64,000 nt of DNA from a bacterium (GTDB lineage Bacteria > Pseudomonadota > Gammaproteobacteria > Burkholderiales > Thiobacillaceae): the NCBI GenBank assembly GCA_009772925.1, contig WOUQ01000003.1:62001-126000 (forward strand). The letters run 5' to 3'. Shown piece by piece: positions 25,809 through 33,219 of the stretch. Position 1 is the first letter of the stretch; each line of letters begins with the position of its first letter. Below the pieces are notes generated by a model, which worked only from the letters and a program-made list of their open reading frames with translations, had not been told where the DNA came from and made no database searches. Both the position numbers and the translations under genes were made by a program.

Positions 25809-26804
25809 TCAGGCCGAGGCGGGGCGTTTGCCGATGCCGAGCCGCCGCAGCGCGGCGGCGGCCAGCATCTTCAGGAAACCGCCGCTCAAGCCGTATCGCG
25901 CGGATTTCCGCAGGGCGTCCTCCGCCTCTCGCCATTCGCCGCGCTGCCGGAGCTGCCAGCAATAGTCGAGCCAGCCGCGGTGCAGGGCACGAAGCAGGGC
26001 ACGCTGCCTGCCTGGCTCCACCGCAGCCGGATGGCGCAGGAGGGACTCCTTGATTTCGAGGTTGGAGCGGGTGTGCTCCAGCGCCCTGTGGCCCTGCGAG
26101 GAATAGCCCTGGCCCGCCGCGCGTTGCAGGTAGAGCCCTTCGTCCAAAAGGGCACACTCGCCATGCAGGGCGGCGCGCAAGGCCCAGTCGCAGTCCCACA
26201 GCAGACACTCCGGACGGTAATCGCCGATGGCGAGATAGTCCTCGCGCGCCACCACGGGCCGCTGGAACGGCATGGGCACGCGGTCGAGCAGCGCCTCGAA
26301 CAGGCCGTCTTGAAAACGGGCCAGGCCGGCGCTGTCCGGATCTGCGCCTGCCTGCCTTCGAATAATGTCCATGCCGCGGTCCTGCGCCTGTTGTCCCGCC
26401 TCGCCGCGTTCTCCGAACCAGCGCACGCCCATGAACAGCACCCTGACCTCGGGCGAGGCCAGCAGGGCCGCGTTGGCTTTCTCCAGATAGTCGCCTCGCC
26501 ACAGATCGTCGTCGTCGAGAAAGGCCAGCACCTGCCCACGCGCTTCCCGCGCCCCCGCCGACTTGGCCGCGGCGCCTCCGCACGATTCCGCGAGGGCGAT
26601 CAGACGTGCGTTGGGGCCGGCCAGGGCCAGCAATTCCTCCTCGGTGAGGGGATGGCTCGAAGCGTCGTCCACCACGAGGAGTTCCCAATCGGTGCAACTC
26701 TGCGCCACCACGGAAGCGATGGCCTCGCGCAGCAGTTCCAGGCGGTCGTGGGTGGGCAGAATGACGGAAAAACGGGGTGGCATCGGGTTCCGGGGCGATG
26801 TCAT
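25809..26804 (-). CDS. Glycosyltransferase family 2
   Basis: A GT-A enzyme of about 331 residues. It shows RFSVILPTHDRLELLREAIA, LLVVDDASSH, the D-x-D-type LAFLDDDDLWRGDYLEKA and DWALRAALHG. The substrate cannot be read from the sequence. Several in-frame starts exist (26831, 26804, 26783); MPPRFSVIL at 26783 is the shortest consistent with the fold, and none has a convincing ribosome-binding site. It is the only gene in this part on the minus strand and stands alone, facing the FkbM gene. The 26832-27016 gap holds no recognisable gene. Confidence 0.88.
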   Translation of the reverse strand: MTSPRNPMPPRFSVILPTHDRLELLREAIASVVAQSCTDWELLVVDDASSHPLTEEELLALAGPNARLIALAESCGGAAAKSAGAREARGQVLAFLDDDDLWRGDYLEKANAALLASPEVRVLFMGVRWFGERGEAGQQAQDRGMDIIRRQAGADPDSAGLARFQDGLFEALLDRVPMPFQRPVVAREDYLAIGDYRPECLLWDCDWALRAALHGECALLDEGLYLQRAAGQGYSSQGHRALEHTRSNLEIKESLLRHPAAVEPGRQRALLRALHRGWLDYCWQLRQRGEWREAEDALRKSARYGLSGGFLKMLAAAALRRLGIGKRPASA

Positions 26805-27016
26805 GTCAGCTATCGGGAAAATCTGAAACATCCTTGTTATTGAGAAATACCAGAATTCAGTTCGCCGTGTTCGATTGTTTCCGGGTTCCGCGCGGATATC
26901 CGCGCGCTGAGCCGAAGGACTGCCCGCATGGTGTCTCTGAAATACCGCTCAAATTTTTCCGCCCCACGCCGTAATACAATCGGTGCCCTTCCACCGAGCC
27001 CTCGGCCCGCCGACGC

Positions 27017-27835
27017 ATGCTACGTATCGCCAAGAACCTCTACGACTACCGCGAGCTCATGTTCACGCTCGCCTGGAAGAACATTGCCCTGCGTTACAAG
27101 CAGGCCTACCTGGGTATCGCCTGGGCCATCGTCAAGCCGCTCATGCTCATGCTCATCTTCACCCTGGTGCGCAGCTTCGTCGGCATCGACAGCGGCAGCG
27201 TGCCCTACCCGGTGCTCACCTTCGCTGCCCTCATGCTATGGATCTTTTTCCAGGAAGCGGCCTCCGAGGGCGTCACCAGCGTGGTGGGCAACACCGCCCT
27301 CATCCGCAAGATCTACTTCCCGCGAGAAATCTTCCCCCTCACCAGCGTGATCACCAAGCTGGTGGAACTGGGCATCAACTTCCTCATCATCATGGGGCTC
27401 ATGGCCTGGTACGGCATCTTGCCGGGCCCCGAGGTGTTCTGGGTGCCGGTGCTGATCGCCTACACCATCCTCGCGGCCCTCACCATCGCCTTCGTCGGCG
27501 CCGCCATCAATGTGTATTACCGCGACGTGGGCAACGCCCTGCCCGTGCTGCTGTCCCTGGTCATGTATACCTCGCCGGTGATCTACCCGCTCAACCTGGT
27601 CAAGGACAAGCTCGTGACCCAGCAGGCCGCCGGCGAATGGTCCAACCTGCTCTATCAGATTTACCTGCTCAACCCCCTGGCCGGCCTCATCGACAGCTTC
27701 CAGAACGTCATGCTGCGCGGCCTGCCGCCGGACTTTTCCGCAATGGCCCCCGGTTTTTTGCTGGTGTGCTGCCTCTTGCCCCTAAGCTATCTGTATTTCA
27801 AGCGGGCCGAGGCCTATTTCGCTGACGTAATCTGA
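27017..27835 (+). CDS. ABC-2 polysaccharide exporter permease (Wzm-like)
   Basis: A 272-residue membrane protein with six hydrophobic segments. It starts MLRIAKNLYDYRELMFTLAWKNIALRYKQ, the cytoplasmic N-terminal helix typical of Wzm/KpsM/TagG permeases, and has AWAIVKPLMLMLIFTLV, the NTALIRKIYFPREIFP gate loop and YTSPVIYPLNLV. With a Wzt-like ATPase it exports a lipid-linked polysaccharide across the inner membrane. The ATPase gene normally follows directly; here it lies about 2.8 kb away (30629), separated by toxin-antitoxin modules and a duplication. Its stop is three bases before the first module. Confidence 0.93.
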   Translation: MLRIAKNLYDYRELMFTLAWKNIALRYKQAYLGIAWAIVKPLMLMLIFTLVRSFVGIDSGSVPYPVLTFAALMLWIFFQEAASEGVTSVVGNTALIRKIYFPREIFPLTSVITKLVELGINFLIIMGLMAWYGILPGPEVFWVPVLIAYTILAALTIAFVGAAINVYYRDVGNALPVLLSLVMYTSPVIYPLNLVKDKLVTQQAAGEWSNLLYQIYLLNPLAGLIDSFQNVMLRGLPPDFSAMAPGFLLVCCLLPLSYLYFKRAEAYFADVI

Positions 27836-27838
27836 ACC

Positions 27839-28139
27839 ATGCGTCTCACCCCCGCGCAAGTCGCCCTCATCAAGTCCGCGGTTGCCGACCTGGCCGGCCC
27901 CGAAGCCCGCGTGCGCCTCTTCGGCTCACGGCTGGATGACGATGCCCGCGGCGGAGACGTTGAACCTCTTGCTGGAGCTGCCAGACCCCGTCGACCGCCC
28001 CGCCCTGCTCGCGGCGCGCCTGGCCGCCCGGATTTCGCGCGGCATGGGTGGGCGCAAGGTGGATGTGTTGCTCAGCCCACCCAACCTAGAGCCCCGGCCC
28101 ATCCACGACATCGCCCTTCGGGAGGGCCGTCTGCTATGA
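27839..28139 (+). pseudogene. MNT-type nucleotidyltransferase antitoxin, frameshifted
   Basis: From ATG 27839 the frame reads MRLTPAQVALIKSAVADLAG and VRLFGSRLDDDARGGD, the GS-x10-D start of a minimal nucleotidyltransferase. Near 27961-27965 homology jumps to another frame: NLLLELPDPVDRPALLAARL, MGGRKVDVLL and IHDIALREGRLL, ending at TGA 28137-28139. One extra A after GTTG accounts for it. The restored protein of ~99 residues would be a MNT antitoxin that modifies its HEPN partner. As it stands it is inactive. It overlaps the next gene by ATGA. Confidence 0.8.
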
Positions 28140-28471
28140 CGCTGGAACTCGCCCTTGCCCAGCGTCTGCGTTTTCTTGCACGGGTCGTGCATAAGGAAAG
28201 CCGGCATCTGGCGACCACCGACCAACGCCTGTTCGCCAGCGCCTTCACGATTGACCGCGCCAGGCAACTGGAGACAGACCCGGACCTCGCCGAGCGCGTG
28301 GAAGCCTTCGTCGGCCGTATTGGCCGACTTCAGGACACCCTGGGCGACAAACTTCTGCCCGCCCTGCTCGCCGAAGCTCTGCAGACAGGGCACGAATTCG
28401 TGGCCGCCCTTACCACCGCTGCGAGGATCATGATCGCGGAAAGCGAACGCCGGATCCCCGCCCCCGGCTAA
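28136..28471 (+). pseudogene. HEPN-type toxin with internal deletion of its catalytic region
   Basis: A 111-residue frame: LARVVHKESRHLATTDQRLFASAF and ERVEAFVGRIGRLQDTLGDKLLPALL are the first helices of a HEPN-like partner of the MNT gene. The sequence then jumps directly to AEALQTGHEFVAALTTAARIM, the last helix. From memory of the family, about 50 residues are missing between them, including the R-x4-6-H RNase motif. The frame is preserved, so a shortened protein could still be made but should lack RNase activity. Together with the frameshifted MNT this module looks dead. Confidence 0.65.
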
Positions 28472-28497
28472 TCCACCAGGAGCACTCTCCCACTCCC

Positions 28498-28674
28498 ATG
28501 CCCGCTCAAATCCGACTTCCCCAAGTACAGATTGCCGACCTCTGCCGGCGATACCACATCAGCAAGCTCGCGCTGTTTGGGTCAGTGCTCCGGGACAATT
28601 TACGACCAGACAGCGTTTTATCGCCGAACAACCGAAAAATTCGGGGAGAACAATTGAAATGCGCCCTTCGCTAG
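28498..28674 (+). pseudogene. Truncated MNT nucleotidyltransferase remnant
   Basis: ATG 28498 opens MPAQIRLPQVQIADLCRRYH and ISKLALFGSVLRDNLRPDS, the N-terminal third of a minimal nucleotidyltransferase. After PDS the D-x-D catalytic segment is replaced by unrelated residues and the frame stops at 28672-28674. The break lies just upstream of another complete MNT gene, whose first bases overlap this remnant. It is the trace of a separate module replaced or cut by the next one. Confidence 0.7.
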
Positions 28675-28949
28675 CCCTGCAAACCCATCGCGAAGCGATA
28701 CGACAAATCGCCCTGCGACATCATGTGAAGCAAGTCCGTGTATTCGGCTCGGTCCTGCATGGCGACGACACGGACAACAGCGACCTGGATTTACTGGTCG
28801 AGCCCACACCCGCCACCACACTCATGGATATTGGTGCGATTCGCTATGAGCTAAGACAGTTGCTGGGCATTCCCGTTGATATCTTGACCCCCAAGGCATT
28901 GCCGGACAACTGCCGCGAACAGATACTGTCCGAGGCACGGCTGGTATGA
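28659..28949 (+). CDS. mntA: MntA-like nucleotidyltransferase antitoxin
   Basis: A complete 96-residue minimal nucleotidyltransferase. QVRVFGSVLHGDDTDNSDLDLLVEP carries the GS-x9-D-x-D catalytic motif, followed by LGIPVDILTPKALPD. Proteins of this type AMPylate a Tyr in the HEPN partner to neutralise it. The stop overlaps the start of the HepT-like gene at 28946 (ATGA), the usual arrangement. This appears to be the only intact module of the four in this stretch. Confidence 0.87.
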   Translation: MRPSLALQTHREAIRQIALRHHVKQVRVFGSVLHGDDTDNSDLDLLVEPTPATTLMDIGAIRYELRQLLGIPVDILTPKALPDNCREQILSEARLV

Positions 28950-29314
28950 GTAAGGCAGGCAAGCTGCGTGTGCCGGATTATCTTGGACACATCCTCGAGG
29001 CCATAAGACGAATTCACCTCTATGTCGAGAACATGACCGAGGTGCAGTTTCTTGAAGATGGCAAAACACAGGATGCCGTGATCCGGAATTTCGAGATCAT
29101 CGGCGAGGCGTGCCGGAACATTGATTCACTTCATCCCGAGTTCACACAAGAACACCCCGAGGTGCCCTGGGGATTTGCTTACGAAATGCGCAACGTACTG
29201 GCTCACGGCTATTTCAAGGTCGATCTTGAAATTGTCTGGCAGACCATACACACAGACCTGCCCGACCTGGCCGCCCAGATTGAAGTTCTGCTGAACAAGT
29301 CACATAAAGCCTGA
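28946..29314 (+). CDS. hepT: HepT-like HEPN RNase toxin (DUF86)
   Basis: A 122-residue DUF86/HepT protein. It contains DYLGHILEAIRRIHLYVENMT, DAVIRNFEIIGEACRNI and the catalytic/target block MRNVLAHGYFKVD, which has the R-x4-H-x-Y signature (Arg and His for RNase, Tyr for AMPylation). It should be neutralised by the MntA-like protein encoded immediately upstream. The module is complete and probably active. Confidence 0.9.
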   Translation: MSKAGKLRVPDYLGHILEAIRRIHLYVENMTEVQFLEDGKTQDAVIRNFEIIGEACRNIDSLHPEFTQEHPEVPWGFAYEMRNVLAHGYFKVDLEIVWQTIHTDLPDLAAQIEVLLNKSHKA

Positions 29315-29352
29315 TGCAATGTCGCCCTTCAGCTCTTCGTACCTACGTGGTT

Positions 29353-29722
29353 CCCACGCCCCACCCCGGCATCGGGCCCAATCGCTGTCGCATGAACCTC
29401 AAAGACACAAGGGTGCCTCTAATGATCCGTCATACCCGCGAAGGCGGTTATCCAGATCGTTGTTGCTACTCGGTTCCCACCTGCGCGGGAACAAAAATTC
29501 ATAGGTTGCCTCCCCCGTAGGAGCGGCTTCAGCCGCGAACACCCCGCCCCCACAACCACCCCCGCCAAGCCCACCCGCAACTGAACCCCCCATGCCCATC
29601 ATCGAAGTCAGCCACCTCACCAAGGAATACCGCCTGGGCGCCATGCAGCGCCTCAAGCAGACGCTGCTCAACTCGGCCGCCAAACTTGCCGGTAAACAGG
29701 TGAAAGAACGCTCCCTGTTCAG
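29353..29722 (+). repeat. Direct duplication of about 370 bp, copy 1
   Basis: Bases 29353-29722 recur at 30383-30760 with few differences. Copy 1 lacks a nine-base CCCCCGCCA unit present once more in copy 2 and has scattered substitutions. It covers a short intergenic segment (with an ACCCGCGAAGGCGG-type repeat), a half REP at 29517, and the first ~43 codons of a Wzt-like ATPase gene. The 3' boundary is the TTCA before the ATPase frame diverges. The region 29315-29591 holds no other gene. Confidence 0.92.
29517..29540 (+). repeat. Single REP hairpin, type A (in duplication copy 1)
   Basis: A lone GTAGGA-GCGGCTTCAGCCGC-GA unit with no inverted partner, lying upstream of the truncated ATPase start. 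The same unit is at 30546 in the second copy, so it was duplicated with the segment. Confidence 0.88.
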
Positions 29723-29828
29723 ATACCCTCAAGTTGGCTTGGGCTACTGCCGAAAAACAAGAGGTGGTCACAAATTATGGACACCTCGCAAGTCTTATAT
29801 GCTCATCGGCTCTACTGTATGCATTTAA
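29592..29828 (+). pseudogene. Truncated Wzt-like ABC ATPase N-terminus
   Basis: ATG 29592 opens MPIIEVSHLTKEYRLGAMQR and LKQTLLNSAAKLAGKQVKER, nearly identical to the intact ATPase at 30629. After SLF the sequence departs from the ATPase (RYPQVGLGYCR...) and stops at 29828, with no Walker A motif. It is the 5' fragment left in copy 1 of the duplication. Confidence 0.9.
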
Positions 29829-29882
29829 CACCACCACCATGAACCTCACTTTCATCCCCGCATGATCCATGCGGGAAACAAC

Positions 29883-30203
29883 ATGACAGAGCTCACCGAA
29901 TCCAAACTGGTCGAGATCACGGAACGACTCGTGCATGCACTTCACCCCAAACAAGTTGTCTTGTTCGGCTCCCATGCATGGGGCCAGCCCCACAAGGACA
30001 GCGATGCGGACCTGCTCGTGATCGTTGAAAAAGAGGGTGAACCCGGTTACCGATTGGCTCAACAGGCCTATCGTGCCCTCTACGGCGTACGTTACCCCTG
30101 TGACGTCATTGTCCATACCGCCGAGGAGGTCGAGCGGGCAAAACAGGTCAAGACATCCCTCCTGCGCAGGATCGTCGAACAAGGACGAGTGCTCTATGGC
30201 TGA
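29883..30203 (+). CDS. MNT-type nucleotidyltransferase antitoxin
   Basis: A 106-residue minimal nucleotidyltransferase. KQVVLFGSHAWGQPHKDSDADLLVIVE contains the GS-x10-D-x-D motif, followed by YGVRYPCDVIVHTAEE. ATG 29883 is preferred over 29862. The gene looks intact and overlaps its HEPN partner by eight bases. Because that partner is truncated by the duplication junction, this is an antitoxin without a full toxin. Confidence 0.85.
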   Translation: MTELTESKLVEITERLVHALHPKQVVLFGSHAWGQPHKDSDADLLVIVEKEGEPGYRLAQQAYRALYGVRYPCDVIVHTAEEVERAKQVKTSLLRRIVEQGRVLYG

Positions 30204-30549
30204 CCCCAAGACCGACGAAATCCGTCAATGGATGCAAAAAGCACATCACGACCTGCTTACCGCGGCCCAAGTCCTCGAACTGGACCAGCCACTGACCGAT
30301 ATCGCTGCCTACCATTGTCAACAGGCTGCGGAAAAGGCGCTAAAGGTATACCTGGTGCAACAAGATACACCCTTCAGCAAGACCCACGCCTTCCCCGGCA
30401 TCGGGCCCAATCGCTGTCGCATGAACCTCAAAGACACAAGGGCGCCTCTAATAACCCGTCATACCCGCGAAGGCGGTTATCCAGATCGTTGCTGCTACTC
30501 GGTTCCCACCTGCGCAGGAACAACAATTCATAGGTTGCCTCCCCCGTAG
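30196..30549 (+). pseudogene. HEPN-domain protein truncated by the duplication junction
   Basis: From ATG 30196 the frame reads KTDEIRQWMQKAHHDLLTAA, AAYHCQQAAEKALKVYL and DTPFSKTHAF, the first two-thirds of a HEPN protein. At base ~30383-30393 it runs into the duplicated segment and continues as non-homologous sequence (PGIGPNRCRMNLK...) to 30549. The C-terminal helix expected in this family is missing. The junction therefore formed inside this gene. Confidence 0.82.
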
Positions 30550-30760
30550 GAGCGGCTTCAGCCGCGAACACCCCGCCCCCACAACCACCCCCGCCACCCC
30601 CGCCAAGCCCACCCGCAACTGAACCCCCATGCCCATCATCGAAGTCAGCCACCTCACCAAGGAATACCGCCTGGGCGCCATGCAGGGCCTCAAGCAGACG
30701 CTGCTCAACTCGGCCGCCAAACTTGCCGGTAAACCGGTGAAAGAACGCCCCCTGTTCAAA
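30383..30760 (+). repeat. Direct duplication of about 370 bp, copy 2
   Basis: Second copy of 29353-29722. Here the segment joins truncated HEPN sequence on the left and continues into the complete ATPase gene on the right, so the right side is probably ancestral. It contains one additional CCCCCGCCA unit in the C-rich stretch just before the ATPase start. Confidence 0.92.
30546..30569 (+). repeat. Single REP hairpin, type A (in duplication copy 2)
   Basis: A GTAGGA-GCGGCTTCAGCCGC-GA unit without inverted partner, 60 bases before the ATPase start. It is the duplicate of the unit at 29517. Confidence 0.88.
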
Positions 30761-31969
30761 GCACTGGATGACGTCAGCTTTTCCATAGAGCAAGGCGAGG
30801 TGGTGGGCATCATCGGGCACAACGGGGCGGGGAAATCCACCCTGTTAAAGATGCTGGCGAGGATCAGTACACCGACCAGCGGCGAGATCAAGGTCAATGG
30901 CCGCATCGCACCCTTGATCGAGGTGGGCGCTGGCTTCGTGCCGGATTTCACCGGCCGTGAAAACGTCTACCTCAACGGCGCCATCCTCGGCATGTCCAAA
31001 CAGGAAATCGACAAGAAGTACGACGAGATCGTTGATTTCGCCGAGATGGCTGAATTTATCGACACCCCGGTCAAGCGCTACAGCTCGGGCATGCAGGTCA
31101 AACTTGCATTTGCAGTGGCAACCAGCATCGAATCGGAAATCCTGATCGTCGATGAGGTATTGGCAGTGGGGGACCTTGCGTTTCAGCGAAAGTGCTTCGA
31201 CCGGATGGAAGATTTAATTAAGGGTCAAGGCAAGACGGTTTTAGTGGTCTCTCACAATATCCGTCAGATCGAACGCCTATGCAGCAGGGTAATCCTCCTC
31301 GGCAACGGGCAGGTCCTTATGGACGGAAATCCAACCGAAGTCTGTAATCGCTTCTTCGATATCAACGATGACAAGGTCCAGTTGTCACACTCGGTACGTG
31401 CGCACGAAATGAAAACCGGTGAGATCGAACTTCTCAATGTTCGCCTTACCGACAGCGAAGGAAATATTGTTGACCAAGTCACCAGTGGACATGGTGTAAA
31501 CATCGTGATGACCTACCAAGTTAATAGGCCATTGAAACAGGTTAATTTCGGAGTTGGATTACATACGATCGATTTTATTTACCTCGCCACCAACAATTGG
31601 ATTGACGAACTGCCCCTAATCGATTTAGAGTCTGGTGAAGTAACCGTGTCTTTCCGAATACCATCTGTACCGCTATTGCCAAGGAGATACTCTCTGCGAG
31701 GCGGGGTGTCTATCGGTGAAAAGCAAGTTCCAATCTATTACGCTGAGGGCATCTTGCAATTCCAAGTCATTTCACAAAATGCATCAATTTCGGCCTCACA
31801 GGAGGCTGGTTTCTTAGCGATACAAGGTAGTTGGGATATTGCCACAAAGGCTTCTTCGGTTGAGTTAACCAGCAATTCCACAGTTACTGGCCATGATCCG
31901 CTAAGTAGCGTTGATGACAACACTGAGGTTCGCCAACCAAACCAAGGTTCATTCGGAACTGTCCGATGA
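30629..31969 (+). CDS. ABC exporter ATPase with C-terminal polysaccharide-binding domain (Wzt-like)
   Basis: A 446-residue Wzt-type protein. The nucleotide-binding domain (~1-250) has Walker A GHNGAGKST at residues 63-71, the signature region KRYSSGMQVKLAFAVA, Walker B ILIVDEVLAVGD and the switch His in VVSHN. The C-terminal ~180 residues are the Wzt carbohydrate-binding domain (EIELLNVRLTDSEG, VNFGVGLHTIDFIYLA). It powers export of the polysaccharide with the permease at 27017, and its C-domain selects the chain. Base composition becomes clearly more AT-rich within the C-terminal part (from about 31.4 kb), which fits exchange of the specificity domain by transfer. Confidence 0.93.
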   Translation: MPIIEVSHLTKEYRLGAMQGLKQTLLNSAAKLAGKPVKERPLFKALDDVSFSIEQGEVVGIIGHNGAGKSTLLKMLARISTPTSGEIKVNGRIAPLIEVGAGFVPDFTGRENVYLNGAILGMSKQEIDKKYDEIVDFAEMAEFIDTPVKRYSSGMQVKLAFAVATSIESEILIVDEVLAVGDLAFQRKCFDRMEDLIKGQGKTVLVVSHNIRQIERLCSRVILLGNGQVLMDGNPTEVCNRFFDINDDKVQLSHSVRAHEMKTGEIELLNVRLTDSEGNIVDQVTSGHGVNIVMTYQVNRPLKQVNFGVGLHTIDFIYLATNNWIDELPLIDLESGEVTVSFRIPSVPLLPRRYSLRGGVSIGEKQVPIYYAEGILQFQVISQNASISASQEAGFLAIQGSWDIATKASSVELTSNSTVTGHDPLSSVDDNTEVRQPNQGSFGTVR

Positions 31970-32238
31970 AAAAAGCACTTATTTGCGGAGTATCCTGTCA
32001 AGATGATTCATGCCTTGCCCAACTGTTGCTTGACAAAGGATATGAGATCTACCGCACTTCCCGCGACGACCTGATCCTGCGCTTCAAATTTAGGACAAGA
32101 GGCCCCATCGATCGCCTGACCTTTGGCCTGGGCATTCACACGCCCGACATACTCTACCTTGCGAGCAAGGACAGGGGTGATTCCTACTGGACTGCCCACA
32201 TCACCCAGAAAATATTCGAAGTAGAACGCAAAATATGA
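31966..32238 (+). pseudogene. Chimera: degenerate GDP-mannose 4,6-dehydratase N-terminus joined to a Wzt C-domain fragment
   Basis: The first ~34 residues, MKKALICGVSCQDDSCLAQL and LLDKGYEIYRTSRDD, match the start of Gmd, but the glycine-rich Rossmann motif G-x-S-G-Q-D-G is altered (Cys and Asp replace Gly). The rest, LILRFKFRTRGPIDRLTFGL and GIHTPDILYLAS, resembles the sugar-binding domain of Wzt and aligns by eye with that of the upstream ATPase. Neither part is complete at 90 residues. The start overlaps the ATPase stop. It reads as a recombination scar rather than a working enzyme. Confidence 0.75.
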
Positions 32239-32310
32239 AGCTACCCCTTCTTGCCTGTAAACTTTGCAATCCGTGCTGCGATTGCGCAGGGCGAAGCCTT
32301 CGTTTTCTAA

Positions 32311-32421
32311 GCGGAGAACCTATACCCTTTCGTCGTGACCGCACGCGACGGCAGCAGCGCGGACATGTCCGAAGAAGGTTTCGTGCATTTGCAACTGGGT
32401 TGGTCGTTGCCAGAGGTGTAG
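32311..32421 (+). pseudogene. Possible coding remnant before the methyltransferase
   Basis: A frame reading AENLYPFVVTARDGSSADMS then EEGFVHLQLGWSLPEV ends at TAG 32419-32421. It has no start codon of its own and no family could be named, but residue usage looks protein-like. It lies in an otherwise gene-free gap (32239-32478) behind the Gmd/Wzt chimera and may be another piece of the replaced DNA. Confidence 0.3.
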
Positions 32422-32478
32422 GCGGATATTGATGATCACCCTAACACCTCCATACGGGCCTAACATCAAGGGCAACAA

Positions 32479-33132
32479 ATGACTGATAGCACGAAGAGCA
32501 ACTTCACCACCATATACGACAAGCACACTTGGCTCGGACAGTCTATGAGCGGTCCGGGATCGGATGCCAATCGGACGGCCGTCTTCCGGACCTACCTGGA
32601 AGAATTCATACGAGATAAGGGTATCCGTTCTGTGGTCGATCTCGGCTGTGGTGACTGGAGCTACAGCCGTCTTGTCGACTGGGGCGGCACCAATTACACA
32701 GGTATCGATGTCGTCGAGTCGGTCATTGAACGCAATCGTACGCAATACGGAAGCGAGAGGGTGTCTTTCAGCTGCTTGAATGCAGCCACCACAGATCTGC
32801 CCGCCGCCGATCTCCTCATCGCGAAAGAGGTTCTACAGCACCTTCCGAACGCCGACATACTGGCCATTCTTTCAAAGTTAGGTGCCTACAAGTACGCGAT
32901 CTTCGTGAACGACATCACACATCACCTCCGTGGTGGTTGGAAACAACTGTGGCAATGGAAATCCATCTGTTCCACCAATGCGGACATCGAGGCGGGCGGC
33001 TACCGTCTCCTGAGACTCACCGAGCCCCCTTTCTCACTCAATGCCACGCGCGTTCTCATCTACGACAACCGATATAAGGAACGGCGCTGGTGCAAAGAAG
33101 TGCTGCTGTTTGTCAACACAACAAAAAAATAG
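32479..33132 (+). CDS. Class I SAM-dependent methyltransferase
   Basis: A 217-residue methyltransferase. Motif I is SVVDLGCGDWSYSRL, the acidic strand-2 residue is in YTGIDVVESVIERN, and DLLIAKEVLQHLPNADI resembles the post-motif region of small-molecule methyltransferases. The N-terminal part, KHTWLGQSMSGPGSD, is typical of polysaccharide-locus relatives. It likely methylates a sugar or chain terminus; the target is unknown. The codons are more AT-rich than in the flanking XrtA regions. Confidence 0.85.
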   Translation: MTDSTKSNFTTIYDKHTWLGQSMSGPGSDANRTAVFRTYLEEFIRDKGIRSVVDLGCGDWSYSRLVDWGGTNYTGIDVVESVIERNRTQYGSERVSFSCLNAATTDLPAADLLIAKEVLQHLPNADILAILSKLGAYKYAIFVNDITHHLRGGWKQLWQWKSICSTNADIEAGGYRLLRLTEPPFSLNATRVLIYDNRYKERRWCKEVLLFVNTTKK

Positions 33133-33219
33133 CTGAAAGATAATGAGCAAAGCTAATCAGAACCCGGCTTACCTCCGCGAAAATTTACGCATGAAGGCGC
33201 ATGATCCCTCACGTTGAGC

